From Lachnospiraceae bacterium (GTDB lineage: Bacteria > Bacillota > Clostridia > Lachnospirales > Lachnospiraceae), in NCBI GenBank assembly GCA_022781925.1, contig JALESO010000032.1, positions 1 through 64,000 of the forward strand: a stretch of 64,000 bases of DNA. Direction: 5' to 3'. Under the pieces are notes generated by a model, which searched no databases, was not told the origin of the DNA, and saw only the letters and a list, made by a program, of their open reading frames with translations. Positions 45,554-54,629 of this stretch are shown here, piece by piece. A program made the translations under genes and the position numbers. Numbering within the stretch: the first letter of the stretch is position 1; the number at the start of each line of letters is the position of its first letter.

Positions 45554-46873
45554 TTACTTTTTAATACAGTGCCGGAATGCCGGTATCAGAAAAGCATCCG
45601 CAAAGATCCATGCCAGTACGTTCGACAGACAGATTCCGATATAACCAAACATCGGAGCCAGCACAATACCCGCAATGGTTCTGGCAGCCATCTCCAGCAC
45701 ACCTGCCGTCATGGCAAAACTTGAAAATCCCATACCCTGAATAGAAAAACGTACCGTATTTACAAGCGTCAGCAAACAATATCCCAGTGTACTTACTAAT
45801 AAGAATAAAAACGAATATTCTACTACTTTTGCATTCGGCTCACTTAAAAACAGCAGCGTCATCGGCTTTCCAAAGAGCAGTACGATCGGAATGCATACCG
45901 CAGACCATATAAATCCACAGATGGATGCCTTTTTCAGTCCGTCACTGACACGCTCTTTCTTACCTGCACCAATATTCTGTCCCACATATGGCGCCATCGT
46001 CTGTCCAAGCGACTCGACCGGGCAGGTGATCAGATTATTGATCTTCTGGGCTGCTGTCACACCCGCAACTGCTGTGGAACCCAGTGCATTTACAGCTGCT
46101 GTGATAACCAGGGAACCGATGGCGGTAATAGAATATTGTAATCCCATTGGAACACCGATGCTGCAAAGCTGCTTCATATAATGTCCACGGATCCTCCATT
46201 CATCTCGTGATCCGTGTAAAATCACAAACTTCTTTTTCATATAAAACAGACAGATCAGACCGGAAACACCCTGTGAGATCACCGTCGCAATCGCTGCACC
46301 TGCCACTCCCAACGGAATCGGGATCATCAGTACAAAGTCCAGTGCAACATTCATCACGGAAGACAGGATCAGGAAAACCAGAGGTGTTTTCGAATCCCCA
46401 AGTGCCCTTGCCACTCCCGCAAGGAAATTATATAAAAACGTACATGGAATTCCAAGGAAAATGATCAGTATATAAATATAGGCATACTCAAAAATATCTT
46501 CCGGTGTTTTTAATAACACCAGCATATTTCTTGTAAAAATTGATACAAAAAATGTAATGATAATACTGAAAAAAATACAAAGCCATGTACTGTTTGCCAC
46601 ATAGCGTCTCAGTTCCACTTCCTTATTTGCACCAAATGCCTGCGCGATTGGAATGGAAAAACCATTACAGATACCGATGCAAAACCAGATGATCATAAAA
46701 TTCAGTGAACCGGTAGCTCCAACCCCGGCCAGAGGCTGCACTCCCAGAACCTTTCCTACAATCATCGTATCCACCATACTGTACAGTTGCTGAAACAGCA
46801 TTCCCATACAAAGCGGAATCGCAAAATTTATAATATGCCGCAGGGTAGAACCTGAAGTCATGTCTTTTGTCAT
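45554..46873 (-). CDS. MATE family efflux transporter
   Basis: A 439-residue polytopic protein with twelve membrane helices of the multidrug and toxic compound extrusion family, exporting cationic drugs or metabolites with Na+ or H+. LRHIINFAIPLCMGMLFQQLYSMVDTMIVGKVLG at the N-terminus and the matching second-half repeat after residue ~230 are typical. GGAGGAG six bases upstream fixes ATG 46873. The divergent AraC regulator gene at 47006 is the probable controller; the -10 TATAGT (46919-46924) lacks a good -35 box. Confidence 0.93.
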   Translation of the reverse strand: MTKDMTSGSTLRHIINFAIPLCMGMLFQQLYSMVDTMIVGKVLGVQPLAGVGATGSLNFMIIWFCIGICNGFSIPIAQAFGANKEVELRRYVANSTWLCIFFSIIITFFVSIFTRNMLVLLKTPEDIFEYAYIYILIIFLGIPCTFLYNFLAGVARALGDSKTPLVFLILSSVMNVALDFVLMIPIPLGVAGAAIATVISQGVSGLICLFYMKKKFVILHGSRDEWRIRGHYMKQLCSIGVPMGLQYSITAIGSLVITAAVNALGSTAVAGVTAAQKINNLITCPVESLGQTMAPYVGQNIGAGKKERVSDGLKKASICGFIWSAVCIPIVLLFGKPMTLLFLSEPNAKVVEYSFLFLLVSTLGYCLLTLVNTVRFSIQGMGFSSFAMTAGVLEMAARTIAGIVLAPMFGYIGICLSNVLAWIFADAFLIPAFRHCIKK

Positions 46874-46918
46874 CTTATACTCCTCCCTCAAATCAACATT
46901 TCCAAAAGCAAGCTATAT

Positions 46919-46965
46919 ACTATATCAAAACAGACCTTGCATCCATAACAGAACGGACATATAAT
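46919..46965 (+). promoter_or_regulatory. overlapping divergent promoters of the MATE and AraC genes
   Basis: Plus strand (AraC): TTGCAT (46937-46942), 17-base spacer, TATAAT (46960-46965). Minus strand (MATE): TATAGT at 46919-46924 with only a weak TTATGG at 46943-46948. The two promoters overlap, so transcription of one could exclude the other, and the weak minus promoter fits activator dependence. Confidence 0.6.
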
Positions 46966-47005
46966 ATAACAAACACGACATTTTGACGCTTTTATGGAGA
47001 TAATT

Positions 47006-47899
47006 ATGAAAAATACTATAACAATCTCGGTTCAGGATGAGTTTCTGGAAAACCGTGCCCACGGTGACACCGCATTTCCCTGTGCCTCCTATTCCACCGA
47101 TGCCAATACCCACGATATCCGCTGGCACTGGCACGAAGAATATGAAGTTTCCATTGTGCGAAGCGGCTCCTGTCCGCTGTCCGTGGGAACAGATCATCTG
47201 CTCCTGCAGGCCGGAGATGGCATCTTTATCAACACCGGAACGCTGCACTCCCAGGAAACCACCCAGGCCACCGGCGACTTTTACAAAGAAGATCTGGTTT
47301 TTCACGGACGGCTGATCTACGGTTCCAAGCATACGGTATTCTGGCAGAAATACATGGCTCCCATCGCCACTTCCGGACATTCCCTGCCCTACATCCACCT
47401 GCGGGCATCCATCCCCTGGGAAAAAGAGATTCTGGACTTGATCTCAGATGCCACCACCATTGCCCGGGAAAAACTCTTTGGTTATGAATACGAAATCCGT
47501 GAAAAACTGTCCCGCATGTTCTTGATTCTCGCCATGAACCGGACAGAACTGGAGTCCGGAAGTCCAAAAGAGAGTTCCCAGGAAATGCAGCATATCAAAA
47601 AAATGATCCGCTATATCCAGAACAACTATACGGAATCCATATCGCTGAAGCAGCTGGCTGAGACCGCCAACATCTGCGAACGGGAGGTACAACGCTCTTT
47701 CCGCAACATCATACGGCAGTCTCCCATCCAGTATCTGATCCATTACCGAATTGAAAAAGCCTGTCATATGCTGGATTCCGGTGAGCAGAGTATTATCGAT
47801 ATCAGTAACAGCTGCGGATTCTCCAGTCCCAGCTATTTTACAAAAACATTCAAATCCATCGTCGGATGTACCCCCAGGGAGTATCGGAATACACGCTGA
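47006..47899 (+). CDS. AraC family transcriptional regulator
   Basis: A 297-residue regulator. An N-terminal cupin-like sensing domain (residues ~30-110, with HWHEEYEVSIV and HSQE) is followed by a C-terminal double helix-turn-helix (~195-297: SISLKQLAETANICEREVQRSFR and IIDISNSCGFSSPSYFTKTFKSIVGCTPREYR). GGAG six bases upstream marks ATG 47006; an ATG at 46994 overlaps that site. It is divergent from the MATE gene and probably controls it. Effector unknown. Confidence 0.93.
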   Translation: MKNTITISVQDEFLENRAHGDTAFPCASYSTDANTHDIRWHWHEEYEVSIVRSGSCPLSVGTDHLLLQAGDGIFINTGTLHSQETTQATGDFYKEDLVFHGRLIYGSKHTVFWQKYMAPIATSGHSLPYIHLRASIPWEKEILDLISDATTIAREKLFGYEYEIREKLSRMFLILAMNRTELESGSPKESSQEMQHIKKMIRYIQNNYTESISLKQLAETANICEREVQRSFRNIIRQSPIQYLIHYRIEKACHMLDSGEQSIIDISNSCGFSSPSYFTKTFKSIVGCTPREYRNTR

Positions 47900-47941
47900 A
47901 AAAGCAGCTCCGAATCATCTAACTGCAAATTTCCAAACGCA

Positions 47942-47973
47942 CAAAAACAAGAAGGGACGATCATTTCCCTTCC
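47942..47973 (-). terminator. terminator of the HAD-nuclease gene
   Basis: GAAGGGA (47951-47957) pairs with TCCCTTC (47966-47972). On the minus strand the stem is followed by TTGTTTTTG. It lies 24 bases beyond the stop codon. Confidence 0.7.
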
Positions 47974-47995
47974 TGCTGTCATTTCACTGTTCTAT

Positions 47996-49690
47996 TTATT
48001 CCGGATGGCATCTGCCGCACGGCTCATATCCCTGCTGCTGCAGTTCTGCCGCAGTTCCGGTGTAATCCTGACGGTTATCTGCTTTTATATCGGCTACACT
48101 GGAACAGTCCGGCGTATGATATTTCATGGTATTGGTATTTAACACATAGGTCTTTTCCGTTGCCTGAGACTGCTGGCCGGAGGCTGTGGATGCCGACTGC
48201 GCCGCTGCCTCCTCATCTGTCGCCTTTCTGCTGTCTCCGGTCGCATAATCAATGACAACCCCCGGCTGCACATTATAGACATACACGTTGTAGCAGACCG
48301 AGGCTCCGTTATCTTCCACGGATTTTGCTTCCATCTGCACTCCGGAAGCCACCAGATTGTCTCCCTCAAAAATCGGAGTTACACGATAGCGCACATGTGC
48401 ATGGTTCTGCTTCACATAATCCGCTACCTCATCCTCAAAAGGCAGCATCCCCGTCACATTCAGATACCGTGTTCCGGTGATCAGATTTTTCTCATTCGCA
48501 TTCTCTCCGCTGAGCTGATATCCGATCAGATGGCATCGGTTATACAGATAATTTCCATCAATCCCTTCATATTTTACTGTGTGCCAGCCGCTTGGTTTTA
48601 CCTGACCAATAGCTCCGCGTTCCTCTGTCGGCATCAGGTCAATGCCGACAATGGCATTTGCCACACCGCATCTGCCAAGACTGTCCAGATCCGAATAATC
48701 CTCATAGGAAGTCGTCTGTATATCCGCATCCGTGAAATCAGGTACGTTATTGTTGATTATCACATACGGCTGGCCGGAATATGCCGGAATACTGTCCAGA
48801 GATATGCTTTCGCCACTCTGTAATGCGGTACTGCTGTCCGCAACCGCCTGACCGGAATCCTGTGCCTGCGTCGTCCGCGGCTCCGGTGCCGGAGACAGGG
48901 AACATGCCGAAGTAAAAACGGCCGCTGCAACGATCAGCGGAATCAATACCGCACGCATCGTTTTTGTCACGTTATGTAACAGCTTCTTTTTCTTTTCTGA
49001 TGGAGCATCTGTTTCTGTCTTTTTGGCTTCTTTCCCATTTCCGGTATTTGAAGAATCCGCAACAATCTCATCGTCCACGATTCCTGCATTTTCCTGCAAA
49101 AATGCACGCAGGCTCTCATAATCCTCCGTAAAAACCATCGCCTGCATACCGGCTTCTCGGGCACCTTCCACATTATCTTCCCGGTCATCGAAAAACAGAC
49201 ATTCTTCCGGATTCAGGTGATATTTTTCCAGCAGACACTCATAGATCCGTGCATCCGGTTTGATCATATGCACCTCAGAAGATACCATGACACCGTCAAA
49301 TGCCTCCAACGGTGAAAATTTCGGAAAATACCGGTAAAATTCATCCGCTGCCGCATTGGAAAGCACATAGGTCCGGTAGCCCCATTTTCGTGCATCCTCG
49401 CATAGCTTTACGGATTCCACCAGTGGTTCCATACAGATATCCCATCCGTACACACATTTCTTTAACTCCTCATGGTATTGCTCCGGAATTCTTTTTGCCA
49501 CGCGCTCATACATATCCTCGATGGAAATCGTTCCTCTGTCCCGTTCCACCCATTCCGGTCCCTGAAACAATTCTTTCCGGATCAGATCTCTCGCTTCCTC
49601 TGAAGTCACATATTCCCGCAGTGGAACTTCCGGATTATAACGCATGAGTACGTTTCCCATGTCAAATATTAAATGCTTGATTTTTGCCAT
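47996..49690 (-). CDS. fusion: HAD phosphatase - membrane helix - DNA/RNA non-specific endonuclease - zinc-binding tail
   Basis: A single 564-residue frame with four parts. Residues 1-~200 are a YihX-like HAD phosphatase: FDMGNVL with nucleophile Asp10, VLSN (Ser111), MIKPD (Lys144) and FFDDRED (Asp168/169). Residues 205-243 are a polar Lys-rich linker. Residues 246-262 are hydrophobic and end in TSAC (Cys263). Residues ~300-485 are an EndA-like secreted nuclease with NRCHLIGYQL (catalytic His387) and KNLITGTRYLN (metal Asn402). Residues 514-564 have YHTPDC and PCGRCHP like the Ada metal-binding domain. An internal start near Met245 would give a lipoprotein nuclease, but no Shine-Dalgarno is seen there. 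Physiological role unknown. Confidence 0.85.
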   Translation of the reverse strand: MAKIKHLIFDMGNVLMRYNPEVPLREYVTSEEARDLIRKELFQGPEWVERDRGTISIEDMYERVAKRIPEQYHEELKKCVYGWDICMEPLVESVKLCEDARKWGYRTYVLSNAAADEFYRYFPKFSPLEAFDGVMVSSEVHMIKPDARIYECLLEKYHLNPEECLFFDDREDNVEGAREAGMQAMVFTEDYESLRAFLQENAGIVDDEIVADSSNTGNGKEAKKTETDAPSEKKKKLLHNVTKTMRAVLIPLIVAAAVFTSACSLSPAPEPRTTQAQDSGQAVADSSTALQSGESISLDSIPAYSGQPYVIINNNVPDFTDADIQTTSYEDYSDLDSLGRCGVANAIVGIDLMPTEERGAIGQVKPSGWHTVKYEGIDGNYLYNRCHLIGYQLSGENANEKNLITGTRYLNVTGMLPFEDEVADYVKQNHAHVRYRVTPIFEGDNLVASGVQMEAKSVEDNGASVCYNVYVYNVQPGVVIDYATGDSRKATDEEAAAQSASTASGQQSQATEKTYVLNTNTMKYHTPDCSSVADIKADNRQDYTGTAAELQQQGYEPCGRCHPE

Positions 49691-49798
49691 AATTTACCTG
49701 CCTTTTTTAACCCAAAGAATGTCACCCTGCATACTCACCTATACAATCGCATATGGAATACCCAGAGTGACATTCTATTTTCTATAGATATTTTTTTC

Positions 49799-50008
49799 CT
49801 ATCGGATACCGGTTACCTCATAACCTTCATCCTCTACTGCTTTTTTCAGTGCAGCATCTTCTACGGAACCGGATAACTGAACAACAGCAGTTCCCTTCTC
49901 ATGGCTTGCCTCTGCGGATGCAACACCCTCTAATGCCTCTAATGCTTTCTTTACATGTGCCTCGCAGTGTCCGCACATCATACCTTTGATCTCAATTACT
50001 TTCTCCAT
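49799..50008 (-). CDS. probable CopZ copper chaperone made by internal initiation inside copA
   Basis: In frame with copA, ATG 50008 is preceded at six bases by AGGAGGAG (50015-50022), a near-perfect ribosome site that copA itself does not need. The 69-residue product is exactly one heavy-metal-associated domain with GMMCGHCEAHV, the size of CopZ chaperones that hand Cu+ to CopA. The remaining codons are shared with the C-terminus of CopA. Whether both products exist is inference; the overlap arrangement may equally be a recent copA-copZ fusion that kept the old start. Confidence 0.55.
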   Translation of the reverse strand: MEKVIEIKGMMCGHCEAHVKKALEALEGVASAEASHEKGTAVVQLSGSVEDAALKKAVEDEGYEVTGIR

Positions 50009-52366
50009 GTCATTCTCCTCCTGTTTTTCAGCCATTACATCTGTATTTACTACAATCTGTACATCCTGCTGATTCTGATTTTTCTTATGATTTCTCTTTT
50101 TATCTCTCTTTGTACTGTAAACCTTTACAAAATTCAGGCGCAGCGCATTCGTTACCACGCAGAAGCTGGACAGACTCATGGCTGCTGCTCCGAACATCGG
50201 GTTTAATTTCAGTCCAAACCAATGATACCACACTCCGGCGGCAATCGGAATACCTATTACGTTATAAATAAATGCCCAGAACAGATTTTCGTGGATATTG
50301 CGCAATACCGCACGGCTCAGACGGATGGCAGCCGGGACATCGGAAAGGCTGCTTTTTACCAGAACGACGTCTGCCGCATCTAATGCCACATCCGCACCTG
50401 CTCCAATGGCAATTCCCATATCTGCACGGGTCAATGCCGGGGCATCGTTGATTCCGTCGCCAACCATGGCAACTTTTCCACGCTGCTGCAGTTCACGGAT
50501 CACACGCTCCTTGCCATCCGGCAGGACACCTGCGATGACCTGATCTACGCCTGCCTGCGCACCGATGGCCTCAGCAGTGCGCTCATTATCACCGGTCAGC
50601 ATAACAACCTCAATTCCCATATTCTGAAGCTGTGAGATTGCCTGCGGGCTGTCCTCTTTGATGACGTCAGCTACCGCAATGATACCAAAAAGTTTCTCTT
50701 CTGTCGCAAAAAACAGCGGTGTTTTTCCCTGCTTTGCAAGTTCTTCCGCCTGGCGCTGCATCTTCTCAGAAACCGTCGTCTTTCCGGAAATAAAGTTCAG
50801 ATTTCCGCCAAACACGCGTGCACCGGCAACAAGTCCTGACAGACCGTTTCCAGGCATTGCCTGAAAATCATCTGCGGCAGAAACCGTAATCTGCTGTTCC
50901 TCGCCGTAAGCCACAATGGCTTTTGCCAGCGGATGCTCACTCTTTAACTCCAGTGCTAATGCCGTCTGCATTAACGTATCTTTCGTGATACCCTCACCCG
51001 GTATCATATCTGTTACTTTCGGCTCACCCTGTGTGATGGTACCGGTCTTATCCAGTGCCACAATATCCACTTTTCCGGTCTCTTCCAGCGATACCGCTGT
51101 CTTGAATAACACACCGTTTTTCGCACCAACACCGTTTCCGACCATGATGGCAACCGGTGTGGCAAGACCTAAGGCACATGGGCAGCTGATCACCAGTACG
51201 GAAATTCCTCTTGCCAGTGCAAAGCCGAAATCCTGACCAACCAAAAGCCATACGATGATCGTCACTATGGCGATGGAAATAACCGCCGGAACAAATACAC
51301 CGGACACTTTATCTGCAACTTTTGCGATCGGTGCTTTTGTGGCAGCCGCATCGCTGACCATCTGAATGATCTGGGACAAGGTCGTGTCATTTCCGACTCT
51401 GGTTGCCCGGCATTTTAAGAATCCAGACTGGTTTAACGTAGCCGCAGATACACTGTCACCCTCCGCCTTGTCCACCGGAATACTCTCCCCGGTCAGGGCA
51501 GATTCGTTCAATGCACTGTTTCCCTCAATGATCACACCGTCCACCGGAACGCTCTCCCCCGGACGTACCACAAAGATATCTCCGATCTGCACCTGCTCCA
51601 CCGGAACGGAAACTTCTTCGCCATCCCGCAGGATTGTTGCCTTTTTCGGGGCAAGCTGCATCAGACTCTTCAATGCATTGGTCGTCTTTCCTTTGGAGTA
51701 GGCTTCCAGCATTTTTCCAATGGTGATCAGTGTCAGGATCATGGCTGCAGACTCAAAATAAAACTCATCCATGTACTGCATCACAGCATCCATATCCATC
51801 CGCATCTGCGCGCCGGTCATGGCAAACAGTGCATAGGTGCTGTACGCAAAGGATGCACCAGAACCAAGTGCTACCAGGGTATCCATATTCGGGGATTTAT
51901 GCAGCAGGCTTGTAAATCCGCTGATAAAAAACTTCTGATTGATGACCATGACCAGAATGGTCAGAAGCATCTGATACAGTCCCATGGCTACATGATTTCC
52001 CGCCATAAAGGACGGCAGCGGCCAGTTCCACATCATATGTCCCATGGAAACATACATCAGCGGGATTAGGATCACAACGGAGGCGATCAGACGTTTCCGC
52101 AGTTTTGGTGTCTCATGATCCTTTAATGCCTCCTCATCAAATGCCGGTGCGGATGTGTTCTGCTCTCCGCCCTGCAAAGAAGCACCATACCCCGCCTGGG
52201 TAACCGCCTGAATAATATCGGACGGTGCTGCCGTACCTTCCACACTCATGGAATTGGTCAGCAGACTTACAGTAACGGAAGTTACGCCGGGTACCTTCGC
52301 CACCGCTTTTTCCACATGAGCACTGCAGGCCGCACAGCTCATGCCTGTTACCGAAAATTTATCCAT
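49799..52366 (-). CDS. copA: copper-translocating P1B-type ATPase CopA with N- and C-terminal metal-binding domains
   Basis: An 855-residue Cu+ exporter. The N-terminal heavy-metal domain has GMSCAAC (residues 8-14). The ATPase core has TGES, the membrane CPCALGLATP copper motif, the phosphorylation site DKTGTIT, SEHPLA and GDGINDAPAL. A His-free linker (QNQQDVQ...MAEKQEEND) joins a second heavy-metal domain at residues 787-855 with GMMCGHC. That domain has its own ribosome site and ATG (50008). ATG 52366 with GAGGTGA upstream is preferred over GTG 52378. It is co-transcribed with the repressor gene csoR just upstream. Confidence 0.97.
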   Translation of the reverse strand: MDKFSVTGMSCAACSAHVEKAVAKVPGVTSVTVSLLTNSMSVEGTAAPSDIIQAVTQAGYGASLQGGEQNTSAPAFDEEALKDHETPKLRKRLIASVVILIPLMYVSMGHMMWNWPLPSFMAGNHVAMGLYQMLLTILVMVINQKFFISGFTSLLHKSPNMDTLVALGSGASFAYSTYALFAMTGAQMRMDMDAVMQYMDEFYFESAAMILTLITIGKMLEAYSKGKTTNALKSLMQLAPKKATILRDGEEVSVPVEQVQIGDIFVVRPGESVPVDGVIIEGNSALNESALTGESIPVDKAEGDSVSAATLNQSGFLKCRATRVGNDTTLSQIIQMVSDAAATKAPIAKVADKVSGVFVPAVISIAIVTIIVWLLVGQDFGFALARGISVLVISCPCALGLATPVAIMVGNGVGAKNGVLFKTAVSLEETGKVDIVALDKTGTITQGEPKVTDMIPGEGITKDTLMQTALALELKSEHPLAKAIVAYGEEQQITVSAADDFQAMPGNGLSGLVAGARVFGGNLNFISGKTTVSEKMQRQAEELAKQGKTPLFFATEEKLFGIIAVADVIKEDSPQAISQLQNMGIEVVMLTGDNERTAEAIGAQAGVDQVIAGVLPDGKERVIRELQQRGKVAMVGDGINDAPALTRADMGIAIGAGADVALDAADVVLVKSSLSDVPAAIRLSRAVLRNIHENLFWAFIYNVIGIPIAAGVWYHWFGLKLNPMFGAAAMSLSSFCVVTNALRLNFVKVYSTKRDKKRNHKKNQNQQDVQIVVNTDVMAEKQEENDMEKVIEIKGMMCGHCEAHVKKALEALEGVASAEASHEKGTAVVQLSGSVEDAALKKAVEDEGYEVTGIR

Positions 52367-52428
52367 AAAACTCTTCACCTCATTTATTCTCTCTGTCTGC
52401 GCAGATTTTATCTGTTTGCTTTCATCCT

Positions 52429-52758
52429 TTATTTCATCAGTTTCTGCATAGTTGTAACCAGCTCGTCGATGACACTGTCATCTCCGTTCCGAACATTTTC
52501 CACCACACAGGTTTTGATATGATTTGCCAGTAGCACTTTATTAAAACTGTTCAACGCTGCATTGATGGCTGCCACCTGGGTCAGAATATCCACACAGTAG
52601 GCATCCCGCTCCAGCATTCCTTTCACACCGCGCACCTGACCTTCGATGCGGCTGAGCCGGTTCATCAGATCCTTATATTCTTTTTCGTCACGCTCTTTTT
52701 TCTTATGACAGCAGCAACAGGATTCTTCCTGTACCGGAGTAGTTTTCTCTTTTTCCAT
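52429..52758 (-). CDS. csoR: copper-sensing repressor CsoR
   Basis: A 109-residue all-helical repressor (DUF156/CsoR). LMNRLSRIEGQVRGVKGMLE (residues 31-50) is the family hallmark, and the Cu+ ligands Cys55, His80 and Cys84 give the C-H-C signature. Extra N-terminal cysteines (Cys14-17 then His18) are unusual. Without copper it represses; with Cu+ it leaves DNA and copA is expressed. ATG 52758 is chosen since the promoter/operator at 52816-52844 lies inside the longer open frame; AAGGAAG is 12 bases upstream. The copA start is 62 bases downstream of its stop. Confidence 0.94.
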   Translation of the reverse strand: MEKEKTTPVQEESCCCCHKKKERDEKEYKDLMNRLSRIEGQVRGVKGMLERDAYCVDILTQVAAINAALNSFNKVLLANHIKTCVVENVRNGDDSVIDELVTTMQKLMK

Positions 52759-52815
52759 CTGATCTATCCACTTCCTTTTCAAAAATAATATAATCATTTC
52801 GATCAATACGGGCTT

Positions 52816-52844
52816 ATTATATACCCCCTTAGGGTATATTTCAA
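52816..52844 (-). promoter_or_regulatory. CsoR-controlled promoter of csoR-copA
   Basis: On the minus strand TTGAAA (52839-52844), a 17-base spacer and TATAAT (52816-52821). The spacer is a GC-rich palindrome flanked by AT: TATACCCCCTTAGGGTATA on the plus strand (52820-52838), the pattern of known CsoR operators (TACCC...GGGTA). Bound CsoR would sit between the -35 and -10 boxes. Confidence 0.9.
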
Positions 52845-52847
52845 GTA

Positions 52848-52904
52848 AAAAATATCCGGAAAACACATCAATGATAAAAAATATCAAAAATGTATTTTCC
52901 GGAT
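52848..52904 (-). terminator. terminator of the pantothenate/CoA operon
   Basis: ATCCGGAAAA pairs with TTTTCCGGAT (arms 52854-52863 and 52895-52904), extended by ACAT/ATGT and an inner TGATA/TATCA. On the minus strand TATTTTTTAC follows. It is ~80 bases past coaBC and ends just before the csoR promoter. Confidence 0.85.
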
Positions 52905-52981
52905 CAAGCAATTTCCTATTCTCTCTTTTTCAAATTCTCTTTTTTCCACATACAGATTGACCATCTGCACAGCTTTCAAAA

Positions 52982-54169
52982 CTATAATCTCTCAAGAATC
53001 GTATCCAGAATACATCCTGCAGCTTCCTTTTTGCTCATCAGCGGCAGTTCTTTTTCCATATCATTTGCGATCAGTGTGATGACATTGGTATCGGTACCGA
53101 ATCCGGCACCTGCCACTTTCAGATTGTTGGCTACGATCATATCCAGATTTTTCTTTGCAATCTTTGCTCTGGAATTCTCCAGCATATTCTGTGTCTCCAT
53201 GGAAAAACCGCATAAGAACTGATGTGTCTTGGATGCACCCAGCGTTGCCAGAATATCTTTGGTCCGCACCAGCGGAATGGACATATCGCCATCCTGTTTC
53301 TTGACTTTCTCCGTGCTGACCTGTGCCGGACGGTAATCCGCCACTGCCGCAGTCATGATCACAATGTCTGTCTGCTCATATTCCTCTGTCACAGCCTCAT
53401 ACATATCCTGTGCGGAGATCACCGGTTTTACCTTGACAAACATCGGCGGCTCCATTGCACACGGACCTGTCACCAGTGTCACATCCGCACCACGCAGCAT
53501 AGCATTTTCCGCAATGGCATACCCCATTTTTCCGGTGGAATGATTGGTGATATAACGCACCGGATCAATGGCTTCCTGCGTCGGTCCCGCAGTCACCAGT
53601 ACCTTTTTGCCTGCCAGATCTTTTTCAAAGGCAATTACCCGCAGGATATGCTGGAATAATACTTCCGGCTCCGGCATCTTTCCTTTTCCTACATCTCTGC
53701 AGGCAAGCATACCGCTGGCTGGTTCGATGATTTCCTTTCCATAGGAAGCCAGCACCTTTAAATTGTCCTGCAGAATCGGATTTTCATACATATTTGTATT
53801 CATCGTCGGCACGATCAGCATCGGTGCCTTACATGCCATCGCGGTGGTCGTCAACATATCATCTGCGATCCCATGTGCCAGCTTTCCGATCACGTTTGCA
53901 GAAGCTGGTGCGATCATCATCACATCCGCCTGCTGTGCCAGACTTACATGCTGTACATCAAACTGAAAATTCCGGTCAAAGGTATCCACCAGGCATTTAT
54001 GTCTTGTCAATGTCTCAAATGCAGTCGGATGGATAAAATTTGTCGCATTCTGCGTCATAATCACATGCACATCTGCATGCTGTTTGATCAGCATACTTGC
54101 CAGTGATGCGATTTTATAAGCTGCAATACTTCCTGTCACACCCAGTACAACGGTTTTTCCTTTTAACAT
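52982..54169 (-). CDS. coaBC: bifunctional phosphopantothenoylcysteine decarboxylase / phosphopantothenate-cysteine ligase
   Basis: A 395-residue fusion. CoaC (residues ~1-185) is a flavoprotein with GVTGSIAAYKIASL, MMIAPASANVIGK and PTMNTNMYENP; CoaB (~190-395) has VTAGPTQEAIDPVRYITNHSTGKMGYAIAENA and the AAVADYRP motif. Together they convert 4'-phosphopantothenate to 4'-phosphopantetheine. It follows panD by nine bases, ending a pantothenate-to-CoA operon. Length is normal. Confidence 0.97.
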   Translation of the reverse strand: MLKGKTVVLGVTGSIAAYKIASLASMLIKQHADVHVIMTQNATNFIHPTAFETLTRHKCLVDTFDRNFQFDVQHVSLAQQADVMMIAPASANVIGKLAHGIADDMLTTTAMACKAPMLIVPTMNTNMYENPILQDNLKVLASYGKEIIEPASGMLACRDVGKGKMPEPEVLFQHILRVIAFEKDLAGKKVLVTAGPTQEAIDPVRYITNHSTGKMGYAIAENAMLRGADVTLVTGPCAMEPPMFVKVKPVISAQDMYEAVTEEYEQTDIVIMTAAVADYRPAQVSTEKVKKQDGDMSIPLVRTKDILATLGASKTHQFLCGFSMETQNMLENSRAKIAKKNLDMIVANNLKVAGAGFGTDTNVITLIANDMEKELPLMSKKEAAGCILDTILERL

Positions 54170-54178
54170 GATATCTCT

Positions 54179-54586
54179 CTACTCCTCATCCAGTCTTGCT
54201 TTATCAAATAACTGGCCATGTTTTTCATAGTTGGTCACACGGTCAATTCGATTGATCTCGTCCACAAAGACAACAGAAGGTCTGTGGGTCTTTGCTTCCT
54301 CCGGCGTCATATCCGCATAAGACATAATGATGACTTTATCTTTGACGGAGGCACAGCGGGCCGCTGCACCGTTTAAGCAGATCATTCCGCTTCCACGCTC
54401 TCCGGCAATGGTGTATGTCTCAAAACGTGCGCCGTTATTGACATCTACGATCTGAACTTTCTCATATTCAAGAATTCCGGCAGCATCTAAAAGATCCTCG
54501 TCAATGGTGATACTTCCCACATAATCAAGTGCAGCCTGAACCACAGTTGCACGATGAATTTTTCCTTTTAACATCTGAAGGGTCAT
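54179..54586 (-). CDS. panD: aspartate 1-decarboxylase
   Basis: A 135-residue pyruvoyl enzyme that makes beta-alanine from aspartate. The self-cleavage site is Gly24-Ser25 in DYVGSITID, which yields the pyruvoyl group; [11 protein letters not shown] and [16 protein letters not shown] are conserved. ATG 54586 with AGAGGAA upstream is preferred over a start at 54640 that overlaps panC. The C-terminus is ~10 residues longer than the E. coli enzyme. Beta-alanine feeds PanC, encoded just upstream. Confidence 0.95.
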   Translation of the reverse strand: MTLQMLKGKIHRATVVQAALDYVGSITIDEDLLDAAGILEYEKVQIVDVNNGARFETYTIAGERGSGMICLNGAAARCASVKDKVIIMSYADMTPEEAKTHRPSVVFVDEINRIDRVTNYEKHGQLFDKARLDEE

Positions 54587-54629
54587 AAAAACTTTTTCCT
54601 CTCTACCTTTAATTTTTTTGCACTGCTCA

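Noticed and set aside
52759..52911. Longer N-terminal extension of CsoR
   Set aside because: The extension would be translated across the -35/-10 region of its own promoter.
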